This document shows positions 1 to 11,700 of a DNA stretch of 15,496 bases, in pieces. Origin of the DNA: Spirogloea muscicola. Its lineage: Eukaryota; Streptophyta; Zygnematophyceae; Spirogloeales; Spirogloeaceae. The position numbers and the translations under genes were made by a program. Numbering within the stretch: position 1 is the first letter of the stretch; every line of letters begins with the position of its first letter. The stretch is from NCBI GenBank assembly GCA_009602725.1, contig WELB01000030.1, positions 547,659 through 563,154 on the forward strand, given 5' to 3'. The notes below the pieces were generated by a model. That model was given only the letters and a program-made list of their open reading frames with translations, made no database searches and had not been told where the DNA came from.

Positions 1-114
<114 letters not shown>

Positions 115-118
115 GCCG

Positions 119-166
119 CAGGTCGCCGCCGCCGCCGCCGCCGAGCGCCCGGCGGCCGCCGCCATG
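119..166 (+). repeat. GC-rich (GCC)n leader and start context of the GST gene
   Basis: The short leader before the GST start codon is almost pure G+C and contains an imperfect run of GCC triplets (about 125-143) and a second GCC-rich block ending in GCCGCCATGG. That start context has purines where efficient eukaryotic initiation favours them, and it supports the ATG at 164. The promoter itself is not in the window because the A run begins just upstream. Confidence 0.75.
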
Positions 167-1522
167 GCCGTGCCAGGCGGGCCGTCCAAGATCCAGCTCT
201 ACTCCCTCGCCACCCCCAACGGCATGAAGGTGGGACCCTCGCCGCTCCGCCGGCTCAGCTGCCTCCAGCACCATCTGCGGCGGGCGCGCTCGGCGGCGGC
301 CGCCGTCGACGGCCTCACGGCTTGCCCTCCCCGAGCGCGGCGCAGGTGGCGATCGCGCTGGAGGAGATGGGCCTGGAGTACGAGCCGCACCTGGTGGACA
401 TTATGGCCAACGACCAGTTCTCGCCCGAGTTCGTCGCCGTCAACCCCAACTCCAAGATCCCCGCCATCGTCGATCCTGACGGCCCAGGTGGGCGGACCTG
501 CATCCGCGCCACCTAGAGCAACTTGGCATTGGCAAGCCAGACTGTGGCGACGGGCACGGATTTTTCCTCAGTTACTGACGAGAGTTACGCGGCATTGTCG
601 AGGCGGCAGGCGGGGCGCCGTTCAATGTGTTTGAGAGCGGCGCCATCCTGCAGTACCTGGCGGAGTACAAAGACAAGTCGGGCAAGTTCCTGTCCAAGGA
701 CCCGGCGCACAAGTGGGAGACCATCCAGTGGCTCATGTTCCAGATGGGCGGCGTAGGCCCCATGTTTGGCCAGGTTCGACGCGGTCCAGCCAGCGCTGCC
801 CATCTCGTGTGCATGGCCAGTGTGCAGAGTCAGGACGACGATGTGTATGGCCCTGAATGCGCTTATGGCGCCCACCGTCAGTGCTTGCCACCTGAGTGTC
901 TAGCGCACGTACGCAAAACCTGCACCTGCAGTTGGGCCACTTCTACAAGTACGGCAAGGACAAGTGCGACCACCCGTACCCGCTGGAGCGGTACTCCAAG
1001 GAGACCAAGCGGCTGCTTGGCGTCCTGGAGAAGCGCCTAGAGGGGCGCGAGTACCTCATTGACGACGGGTACTCGATTGCGGACATGGCAACGTTTCCTT
1101 GGGTGCACTGCCTGCAGGTCAGATAGTTTCCCGGATACTACTGATATTGAGAACACCAATAAAGAAATCACACACCTTCTGCGAAGTCATGACGTCTCGC
1201 AACCAGGCTATACACGTCTAACTGTGTCTTGTGATTGCCTTCAATACTTGCGTAGCTAGTCTCTATTGATTCAGAAGTCTGCCAGACGTTTCAAACTCGA
1301 CGCTGTCGCTGGAGGGAGCAGGGGCAGACGAAATTATACTACTTTCATCTCAAGACTCGTAATTTACACCGTGGTTGTGGAGGCCGTTCCGTGCCTGTGC
1401 AGGTCTTCTATGAGGCCAGCGACCTCTTGGAGCTGCAGAATTTTCCCAACGTGCTAGCGTGGAAGGAGAGGTGTGCATCTCGGCCTGCTACAGCCAAGGG
1501 CATGACTGTCTGCAAGAAGTAG
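164..1522 (+). CDS. YfcG/Ure2p-type (nu-class-like) glutathione S-transferase, 5 exons
   Basis: A 225-residue protein joins from exons 164-229, 346-487, 610-773, 932-1117 and 1403-1522 (stop TAG). Introns are 116, 122, 158 and 285 nt, all GT...CAG, with phases 0, 1, 0 and 0. Residues about 9-92 form the thioredoxin-like GST domain. It has the ATPNG segment (residues 16-20, Thr17 and Asn19), which in E. coli YfcG replaces the usual catalytic Tyr/Ser/Cys, then the cis-proline segment KIPAI and the glutathione-binding FESGAI (Glu78, Ser79). Residues about 98-220 form the helical domain, with QWLMFQMGGVGPM, IERY-like LERYSKETKRL, the YSIADMATFPWV folding motif and a terminal SRPAT motif. Length and motif order match YfcG (about 215 residues). 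Family knowledge suggests a cytosolic glutathione-dependent disulfide or peroxide reductase rather than a classical conjugating GST. That activity is inferred. The start is the first ATG, in a strong context. Confidence 0.93.
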
Positions 1523-2730
1523 TGAGCAGCCTCACAGAGCGTCTCACATGGAGTACTAGCTCAAGACCATCGAGTGCCATTTCCACTTGTTGTCAAGTGG
1601 CTCTTACAAGACTTGCGGGTGTTGATAGCACCTGCAAGGTCCCTCCAGCCTAGGAAATGCAATGCATTGGACTTTTTGTGATGTTCGACTCTCATACATA
1701 TGCTCCTTGTCTATGGTACTGGCAAGTTAAGCAATGCAACCATGGAAGGGTCTTACGGGGGAATATACAAGTATGTGGCATAGCTGACCCCCACATGACA
1801 CAGTAGAATTTTTGGATACGATTATAGACTGCTGTGTCTTGAAACCCGGTGCATGGACTTCTGCTCTGCCTCACGGTGTACGAGCAATGGACATGCTACT
1901 TCGACAACTGAGTTTGAATGCACTACCTAAAACCTTATGGCACAGTTGCATTGCAGCAATACAGCTTATTGCTGTGTGTGGCAAGAAAGTACGGCAACCT
2001 AAACAGTGGCAGTTTGTGGCCAATGACTCTGCGGAATTGATGGCGCTAGTCACTCTGCCAAGGTCATCTATGATAGAGCAGCAAGCAGTGTGAAGACTGA
2101 CATGATCATGGCCTTGCAAGCAGTCGTCACTTTGAAAGCCTCTCGGCCAAGAATGAAAGCGTTTTGTCTGACATGCTCCTGAAGGTAACAGCAGCAGCAA
2201 ATAAGTGACTAGCAGCTCATGGAGTAGTCCCTCTGCTGCACCAAACTAGTGTGTACCTGACAGCATCTACGATACTGCTTCAAACACGTGGGCTAAGCAA
2301 TCCAAAGCACCAAGCTCAAAATACTGGATGCAGCTCCAAAACCCAAACTATCCTCTTGCTCAATTTTGCAGCCACATCCTCCTGGGCTAAGCACCAAGAC
2401 TGCCCAGTCTGGCAATATCCACTAGCAATACTGCTCCAGAACGTCCACGTTGTCTGGTGATGCAGATCACATCAGGGTCTGTCAAGCCCCTATGATCACC
2501 TGCCTGCTCAGGCGCTTCAAGGGCTGGCAGGCCTGACTGGCCTGGCTGACCCTCTCAACCTTAACAGCAGTCTCAACTTGTAATATGACGCGAAATTGTC
2601 GTTCCACTTGCTCTTGATCCTGCATCTGCTGTCGAGCCAGGACTGCAAGCCAGGCGAGAAACCTCTTCAAGCCCTCAAAGCTTTGACGAGATGCCACAGG
2701 GGGATGAGACATGCTAGCATGGCAACCCCC
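1523..2730. other. Convergent intergenic region with GST and UPF1 3' ends; no gene recognised
   Basis: About 1.2 kb separates the GST stop from the UPF1 stop, and the two genes converge here, so both 3' UTRs must lie in it. I recognise no protein family, tRNA or transposon. A plus-strand ORF of 93 codons at 1812-2093 and a minus-strand ORF continuing the UPF1 frame (2730-2482, listed separately) are the longest open stretches worth noting. TGTAA, the usual green-algal poly(A) signal, occurs on the plus strand near 2579 and on the minus strand near 1607. Each lies about 1 kb beyond its gene's stop, so neither can be assigned with confidence. The words GGGCTAAGCA and AGCACCAAG recur around 2290-2400, but I could not define a repeat unit. 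Confidence 0.6.
2482..2730 (-). other. In-frame ORF directly after the UPF1 stop codon (possible alternative tail)
   Basis: On the minus strand the frame of the last UPF1 exon stays open for 82 codons after the TGA at 2733-2731, to a second TGA at 2484-2482. It contains an ATG at 2712. The predicted peptide is Gln- and Arg-rich with a helix-like middle part and two SQ dipeptides close together, which resembles UPF1 tail composition. A phase-0 acceptor (GATGCAG, exon start at 2619) could join it to exon 27 and bypass the TGA. It could equally be 3' UTR that is open by chance. I recognise no domain. Low confidence that it is translated. Confidence 0.25.
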
Positions 2731-5700
2731 TCAGCCATTGGCTCGCCGGGGCTGAGATGATGCTGAGTTCCGATGCTTTGACTGCATCAGCCTGTCATGA
2801 TCAGCCTGCGACAGTCCCAATAGTAACATGCTCACTTCAGCAGAGGCCCTTCATATGCAGATGATATAATGCTACTAATTGACGCTCTGTAACACGGCCT
2901 CTCACCAATGCTTCCATTTCATGGAGCAGCCGCCATGATATAGAGCAGCAGCAGGAGAACTCTAACACATGCACATGTCAATGTGATCTGCTAAGGCAGG
3001 TGTTGGCCATAACCTGAGTGGCATACAGAGCCTGAGTAGCAGGATGACTCATATTGGCTTCTCCGTAGCCCAGCGGAGTGAACAGGCCTTGAGATCCATG
3101 GCCAGAGAAACCCTGGCATCATTGGGTGCAAATGCTGAGGATATCAGATTATCAACACGTTTATCAAAGACGTATCAGCAGGAACTGCTAATACGAACTG
3201 CTTGAACACATTGTGAAACTTGTACAGTGCTGCAAAATCCTGGCTGACATGATCAGACACTTCCTGCAGATTGGAGCTGTCTTACAGAAGTAGCAATTGC
3301 ATCCAAGAGGCAAGAAGTGCTCCGCTGCTTGACATAGGAAGCAACCACTGACACACAAATTTGTCTCAAGGCAGTACTGTTGCAGGTGATTGAGCAGACC
3401 TGCGACAAGAAGCCTGAACCCTGCGAGTTACCCTGCATCAGGAGCTCTCCCTGAGTGTCATAGGGTTGTGCTCCAAAACTAAGACCTCCAGCCTGCAAAG
3501 GTAAAATAAGATTGGCTACATGAGGGGATGCAAACATGTGATTGCACTACTGCTATTCAACTCATAGTAAGTTATCTCAATCTGGCATTGAGATCAAGCT
3601 TCATCTCCATAAGCGCAGCTCGTAGAAATACCGCAGAGAGGAGTACAAGTGCACCATCCTCTGCATAAACTCATCCTGAAGTCCAGTACCTGAGTAGCAA
3701 ATTCGGGGGCCTGGAAATTCAGGTGGCTGCTGTGTAGGCCTAAGTCTTCCCCCAGGAAGTCCTGCACAAGATGGTCATAATGTTGTTAGGTGCATAACCA
3801 GGAAGGTTGGCCTCTTTGCACCTAGAATTAATGCAAGGACTGACAATGCACGGGTCACCTCAGTTGCACAGATGCTCTGTAAACAGGATCCAATAATATT
3901 GAAGCGGTCTTTTGCAGAGGGGGATTTTCAGAATGCATGGTCCACCAACACTTATTCTAAACACAGCACTGAAGAATAAGTCGCAGAGACGTATCAGTCA
4001 CCTGTGACATTCCACCAAACGAGATACCATCCCTCAACGGCTGGCTCATAGGAGCTTGAGACACCATCTGCAATAAACAGGATCACAGGATTCAGGCGAG
4101 GACCCCTTTAGGTCCCAGTATCACAGGCAGGAGCCCATCATGAGGCCAAGCAGTTAGGCTGGGCAGACTGGCCAGCTTTACAGGCACAAAGAAGCAGAGA
4201 GCATCCCTTACGGCCTCAGCCAACCTCTTACATGCACATTGACATATCTGTCAAGAGATCTGAAAAGTGGCTTGGTGGGAAAGTTCTGCAGCCATCCTAC
4301 CTGAGACATGAGCCCCTGCTGCTGTGTGAGTGGTACACCGTCATACCCAATTACAGGTGCCCCCTGTCCTCGGCCGGCTCCGACAAAGCCCCTGTTGCCC
4401 CCCTGAGGAACATGGGGAACAGCGCCTATGGGGCCGTGCGCGCTCCGTCGAGAGGGGATAGCATACGGCTGGCTCAATTGGCTGTCTCCCGGCTGGTAAG
4501 TGTATGGTGGAACTCCTACTGGCCCTCCAGCACCACCTCTGGCGTACGTTGGGTGGTGAGGCTTGACATGCGAGCCGTTGGCCATGGGGAAGTGACCTGA
4601 AGTAGGACCGTAAGCACAAATATCAGGATCCTGGCCCAGTGGTGTTTCTGAGAATGCATGCCAGAGAGCACAAGCAATGATTACTTGCTCTCGCTGCCAA
4701 GGCCAAACCATCGATGGCATCAGACGGCTTGGTGCCAACCCTAAACCTTAGTCAGAAGTCATAGCCTACACCCTGGATCCAGGATCCTGGTGAATGCACG
4801 AAGCGTATAGTGCACAGTACAGGTCTCTGATGTGCGCCATGCTTGAGAAGGGCCTACCTCCAGCACGGACATCGGGCAGGCGGGCCCGTCTCCTGTCAAA
4901 GGGCCCGCCACCGGGTGCAAGAGGCGTGGGCACTGGAACAAAAGCATCGCCCAGGCCAACAGCCTGCCCGTTCATCCCGGGGTAGACACGGCGCTCATTA
5001 TACACCTGTAAAGATCAACAGAAGTCGCAGTGTGTCAAGCCTGACTTTGCAGTGCTGTATTGTCTTGTGTTGTCAGGAATGTGACTGCATTCTGCTCATT
5101 GTGCCACTGACAGCAACTTTGTCAAGCAGGGCTTGTTCTGATATAAGCACTGTACAGCAAGACACATGTGGATCTTTCTTTGTCAGAACGGAGGTCTCCT
5201 TGACTGAAATCATAGACTTGGGTAATCACCTTCTTGGGGCGCTCGAATTGTACCATGCTTTGCTTCAGGTTGTTTAGGGGACCCTCAACAAGGCATTCAC
5301 GCTCCTGGTGAACAAAGGGTTAAACTTAGCTGACATCTGTGAAGTGGAAAAGAGCCTCATGCCTGGCTAAGCTTTTCACCATCTGTACACGGTATTTTGC
5401 GAAGGATGCACTGAGAGCAGATACAGTCAGTCTCTGCAGCCCTTTAAATATGAAACACTATCTTGATCTATCATGTACTTGATTCAGGCTCTGCCTCCTA
5501 CTTACACAGTAATCAGCTACTCACCTTGAAATGTGTAAGTAGATTGTTCCATAATGGTTGCCGCGATAGTACTTTGGGATTGCCCAGAACGACAACGCCA
5601 TATTTGGCGCGTGTCAGAGCCACATTCAGACGCCGAGGATCATTCAAGAACCCAATTCCCTGTTACCACCCCTCAGGACACCGGTCATTTAAGCGGATTG

Positions 5701-8700
5701 CAGATTGTGCGCCTGGTGAAGGTCAACCTCAGAAAGCCATACATTTGTGCTAGCTCTGACCAGCGCGCTTGCCTGGTCAAGCTCAGACTCACGGAAAGGA
5801 CATGTGATGATGCGCGCTCTATGTACGTGCTTGGGTTTGACAAGGACTCTGTTGAGAAACAGAAGTGTCCCAATGTACCAGCATTTCATGGTAGATGCAC
5901 GTCAGTACGGGGAGCAGAGTGCAGGCATACCTGGTGTTCATTGCTTCGCACACATGAGAGAATGATGTAGTCCTTCTCTCGACCCTGGAACGAGTCTACA
6001 CTGGCAACCTGACAAAGACATATGTAACACTATGTCAACACATACTAGCAACCTACTGCTGCCTAGAACGAGCAAGACCATAACATGAAACTGGCCATGA
6101 TATACACTGATGGATTTGATGGTATTCAACCTTAGCAATCATGCATGCAAGCAAACAGAATGCAGAGCCCTGCGGAAAAAAAGTGCTACAGAACCTAAGC
6201 AAACCTGCAATACACTAAGATACATGAATGCGTGGGACAATCTAATTTACCTCGAGCTCCTTGTAGAGTTGCTGCCGTAAAGAACCAGTACGGGCCATCT
6301 GATTGACTATATAAGCTCGCTGCCCCTCATAGGGTGTAATAACACCAATCTGTGCAGCACACGAAAAGCAAAATTTTGCTCAAGCTAACGTTATTGATGT
6401 TGCGCACTTCAGTATGCTTTTGAACTCCCCCTGAGGTAAAAGCGATAAATGAGTGCAAAAAGCACATTTACCTGACTAGGGACCACTCCATTCCTGAGGA
6501 AAGTTGTAACTATCTTCTCTACATTTGCTGCCTCTGTCCTATTTAGATATGAGGTTCCACTGGCACTTATCTCTTCTTGGCCCATCTGCACGCGAGATTA
6601 GGGGTGTCAAACAATATTGAGGAGGGCCCAATCTAAGAAGGTAGTAGCAGATGCATGTAGGTAGTAAAAGGTCAAAGGTCAAATAACTTGCTTATCCACA
6701 AGATAAAATCTGCAGCACAGCACAGCAGCAATTGGAGGGCAACCAGGACGCAGGATGTGACACCTGGACATAGAAAAACATGGGCCTTGTTGGGATTGGC
6801 CAAGGAAAGTCTACGCCTGGCTGGAGGCGCTCTGCCTCCACGACGCCATTCTGAAGAGTCCCTTCATAGAAGCTGTTTGATGGAAATTCTGAAAGGCAGG
6901 GGTGCATCCGATATTGCACCTGCGCTCATTGACCCTCATGCCTGACTGTCAGAAGTTGTTCACAAGCTCTCAAACTCAACATAATGGAGAGAAGCCTGGG
7001 CTCAGGTGCAAGCTTGCTGTTACCAAAGGCACACCTAGGCGCAGAGAGGTCCAGTAAATACGGCTCACGATCTCAGTTGACGGACACAAGTATTATCACC
7101 TGAAGACGGATTGGCTTGACACCCAAAAGAACAAGGCGCTCAAAGAGACTCTGTGACAGCCCTGCTTTCGCTGCTTTCTTGCACATAATGACAGGCCCCA
7201 GCTGGCAGTGATCTCCAACAAGCACTAGCTGCTTTGCTCCCATAACCAGTGGGATTAAGCACTCGGGTTCTGTGGCCTGGGTTGACTCATCAATGAGGAC
7301 CTGTCATGCCAGACAGATCGAAATGATTGAATAAAAGTTCATCGAATAAGAAACCTGCTCGAGCAAGGAGGCAAAAGCTTGCAGCAACAGATACGAAATA
7401 GCGTGCACACAAGCACAAAGAGCTGACCTGGCGGAAACGGAAGTTGGAGAGGCGGGGGTCACCGGCACCAACGCATGTTGTGCATATAACATCCGCATTT
7501 TGAGCAATATCACGTTCTGTTGCTCTTTTCAGAGCCTTATACTTCTTCTCGTCGGCACTAGATAATTCACCTGTTTAAGAAATTGAGAAAACTAAATATC
7601 AACCTCTTCAGACATGTGTCTGTAGCAAGGTAGCTCTATCCACAAGAACAACACCAACCTCAAAGAACAGTTAAAACACATTTCTTTGGATTTTGGACTG
7701 TCACCTTGCTCCTCCTTCAAGAGCAAAAGTTTGTTGAGCTCATTCTTGTCGCTCATGTCCAAGTGCTTGACCTGGAGCATTGATGTCAAGAAGCTTAGAG
7801 GGTGATCAAGTGACTGCTTATCAGACCTGCATACCTGAAAGTCAGACTTCGCTTCAAAAGTAGGATAAAAGAAAGGACTCAAAGCAGGCATTCTCAGAGG
7901 TCATGACTAAAGGGAAAGACTGCCTTGTATCAAAGGTAGTAAGTCCTCACCTGGTAGTGCAATGTCAGGTGTTCAACAGGTGAGCTCACAGCTTCTCGTG
8001 ATTTTGCACAAAGTCGCACCACCTGCAACACCGCAATGATCAGGAAGACCACAGCAGAAAATAAGTCAAGACACAGAATCTCAGATACTGAAGAAGCTGG
8101 ACCTCGTTATCCAAAACCACCAAATGGCAGATCATCCTGACAACAACGGCACATTAATGACGAGATGTGTGCAGTCAGTGGCAAACTAGTGTATACTCGC
8201 CTTCAATCCCGTTGTGCTTATCTTCTCAGCAAGCTGGTCCACAGCAACATTGCTGGGTGCGCACACCAGAACTTGGCCTTGGCCTTGCTTGGCCAGATGG
8301 TACACAATGGCAGCGGAGGTCACTGTCTTTCCCGTGCCAGGAGGTCCCTGGATCAGGCTTACAGGCGTCTGAAGGACATTCTTCACGGCAAAAATCTGCG
8401 CCACCACAGAAGCCATTTTATTTATAAGACTTCTGCAACCCCTTCCATGTAAATCCATGTACCTGGCAAGTACTAGTACTGCTGAGTGGAGGTACAACAA
8501 TACCTGGGAGTGATTGAGCTCAGGCAGTCCAGGCGCCCCAAAGCGGCGAGGAAGAGTACTGCGCATGACCTGCTGCTCCACTTCGTGTCCCAGAAGGCGA
8601 TGATAGATGTACCTGCATAAAAGCAGTAACTCTGATCAGCCATGCCGACTGACATGCTTGCACAGCAGGTTACAATGTCAAAGGCCACAAGTGAGAGGAG

Positions 8701-11700
8701 CTACTTGTCAAGCACCAGCACCTCCTACTGCAAAGCATTGAAGCAACAGGTGTCTTTCATGGAACCCTGTGGCTACTCCGGAGATAACAGCACTGTAAGA
8801 GGAATGAGTGCAGATAAGGACCCGCTAACGCTTGTCTCGTCCACTGCAAATGACTTCATAGCATGCTGCATGCGGTCGAAGCTGGTGGCTTTCCAAACAA
8901 ACTCCACACTGAACCCGTGGCTGCAGTCGAGAGGCACTCCCTGCCCAGAGCAGATTCCTACATGAGTCAAAAATTTGCCTGCAAATAGCCTGCTGATGCC
9001 TGGATCATCTGCATCAAGACTTGGCCTTGTCAAGGTGCAGCAATGCGACAGAGCAAGTTACTTGCCAGTGTCCTACCTGGCCACTTCGAAGCTCAAGGGC
9101 TACCTCCTCAGCAGCTGTCAGCTTGATCTGGCAAATACAACAAAATGTAGAAGGAAAATGTCGGGAGAAAATATTGTGGAAGCAGTGCTATGAGAATCTG
9201 GCCATGAATGCATCTCACCATGCAAGGCATATGCAACCGAAGACTAGGATTGTCACAGGCTCTATTAGATGCAATTCGTGCGGATCTTTACCACATGACC
9301 AACAGACTGCCATGGGTCATGGCTACTGTCCCCAGTGAAACGCAGCCTCAACTCATCCCCAGGCACCAAACGGATCTCATTGTCTTCCTGCACATCAGGG
9401 GCTCTAAGAGCAATAAGCTGGATCATCAATTTGATGTTATGATCACCGTTTGTAAGCCTTGACATAGTGCTACCAACGATGTACAAGCCAAACCAGCAAA
9501 ATATTCATAGTAGGAAGAATCAGTGGATGACTCAATATACTGTAGGCTCTCTCCTTAAATCTCGTACATCTGCATTCTATGCAACGCTTATAGCCAACAG
9601 CAAGCATTGCAACACTTGAAAGCTCTCAGTCTCTATGATAGCCTCAAAATTACCTTAGGAAACATGAAGTACGCTACTCTTTTCTTGTTCAGGCCAACAT
9701 CCCAGCGCACTGTAATGGCATCTTTGGATTGTGATTCCTTCATGACCTGCACACATGGAGTGCTCCACATGGGAGCTCAGCCGCCACAGCTTGTCAAACA
9801 CAAAGCTTGACCAGTGCACCGTCTTGATTGGGATACAGAAAAGAAGGCAACCAAGCCAAACAAGGCACGCCTTATGTACGCCAGAATACAAGATGTTCAA
9901 AGTCCTTGGCTGCTTGCATGACCCTCAGGCTAGTTATCAATGGCACACTGCAACAGTCCAGTACCTTGTCATAGTCGGCTTCTGACTTGACAAGAGGTCC
10001 AAACACGTTTTGGTACTGCATGCAAAGAGTCACACAGGTCAGCATTCGCAAGGAATACGACTGCTTCAGACCGAATCATGATGACCACCTCAGCTTGTGC
10101 ATGTCTATAGCAAAATGCAGATACTCAGGGAGCCCAATGTCATGCATTGATAAAAATTATACACACTTAGCTACATAGAAATTGATGTACTCGAGCATAC
10201 ATGATTTTCAGTATTTGTACCGCATTCTACTGCCGACAGGAGTGCCGCAGTGATAACAAAGGATCCGCCTGCCTAAGCATCTACTCTGGACAAGATCAAA
10301 GCACCAATCGCATAAGCACCTGGTATGCATCCTCGTAGCGTAGGGCAACTGGCTGGGGCTCGTCATCAACACCGGGCTTTTCTAGGTCCTCCAAAGTGGC
10401 TTCTGGAGCGGACTTCCAGAGCTCTTCTAGCTTGTTGATTTGCGCAGCGCTAACTTGCCGGGCTCGAAGCTGCTCTTGCTCAGTTGGCACCTGAAGCAAG
10501 TCGCAGCAAAGGCGCACGCAGTGAACTACGGTCAGCAGAATGCCTTCAGCACCCAGGTGCTTATACTGGTGGAAGAAACGAAACCCTCTTGAGCCAGTGT
10601 GTGTTTCTGCACGTGGGCACTGTTGTGACCACTCCAAGGGGAACAAAGAGCAAGAGTTTATCTACAGCTGAAGTACAGACAAGGCGTCATGACCTCAGTC
10701 AAAGCCTCAGTAAAATTGAGTGAGGGTATTGTTTCTAGAACCTTCACTAGCCATGGCAGGAAGCAGCGGTCATCAATTAAGGGCTGCCACAGGCTTAGGT
10801 CCCAGTTCATATCCTTGAGGCCGTTGGCACTAAGGCAGGGCTCCCGGCACAGAAGTACAACAACGGATTCTGACTTGGCCGAGATGAAGCCAAGCAAGAA
10901 AGCATTGCGGCAGCCACAATTGTAACACTCCAACGTAGTCTCGCCAAGGGGACTGTCCTTGTGCAGGCACACTTCCTTGTGCTTGGTGCGAACCTGCGCA
11001 GCGAGAGGTTTATGAGCGGTTGTCCGATTGTCCTGGCCTATACCCACAACCAGCACAGCGGCGGTGCATAAAGTGCAACTCCTGTCGCCCTACCCCAACG
11101 CCCCTAAGCTTATGTTGATTAACTACCCTTGGTAAGGTTGCTAACATGGAGCGAGTCCGCTCTTGACAATCAGCATAGCAGATGCTTGTGCAAGAAGCAT
11201 CTTTGGCTTGCATGCCATAGTCAATTCAGCAGTGATCCTGGACGAATGTTGGAGCACTTGTATGATAAGAAGGGTTTGGGCTGTACCAGGTGATTCACGA
11301 TGTGGGAACCGGACATGTTGCCACGGGAGTTGCAGAACCACCGCCGGCAGGAGGGCGCGTTGCACCGCACCACCGAGGCCGGGCTGTGGATGCCGCAGTA
11401 CTTGCACGCATGCTCCGGCAGATCCTTGGCGGCGCCAGGGTCCAGTGCATCGTCCTCGTGGGGTTCATCGAGGCTCAGCTCGCTGGCCTGCCTGGCCAGC
11501 CCGTCGGCGGCGGCCTCGAAGTTGCCACCGCCTGACGACGGCTTGCCGGGACTAACGGTGTGACTCCCGAGCGGCGCAGCGGCTGCCGCCGCGGCTGCCG
11601 GATGTCCTTCGCTTGCCACCTGCCGGACTGTGGCTGCAGGCGCCGCCTCGGCGGACGCGGCGGAGGCACCGGGCGCCGTGAGCCGCGGCGGCAGCGCCGG

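Noticed and set aside
1471-1522. A fifth GST intron starting at GTGTGC (1471)
   Set aside because: Reading straight through gives the family's C-terminal SRPAT motif and a stop, so no intron is needed.
2251-2460. Direct repeat or transposon remnant
   Set aside because: Words such as GGGCTAAGCA recur, but spacing and order are inconsistent and no terminal repeats or target duplications were found.
3001-3013. UPF1 ending by reading through the exon 27 donor (stop within about 14 codons)
   Set aside because: The GTTATG donor and a good GTCGCAG acceptor lead to exon 28, which adds another SQ-containing tail and a stop. The alternative is not excluded without transcripts.
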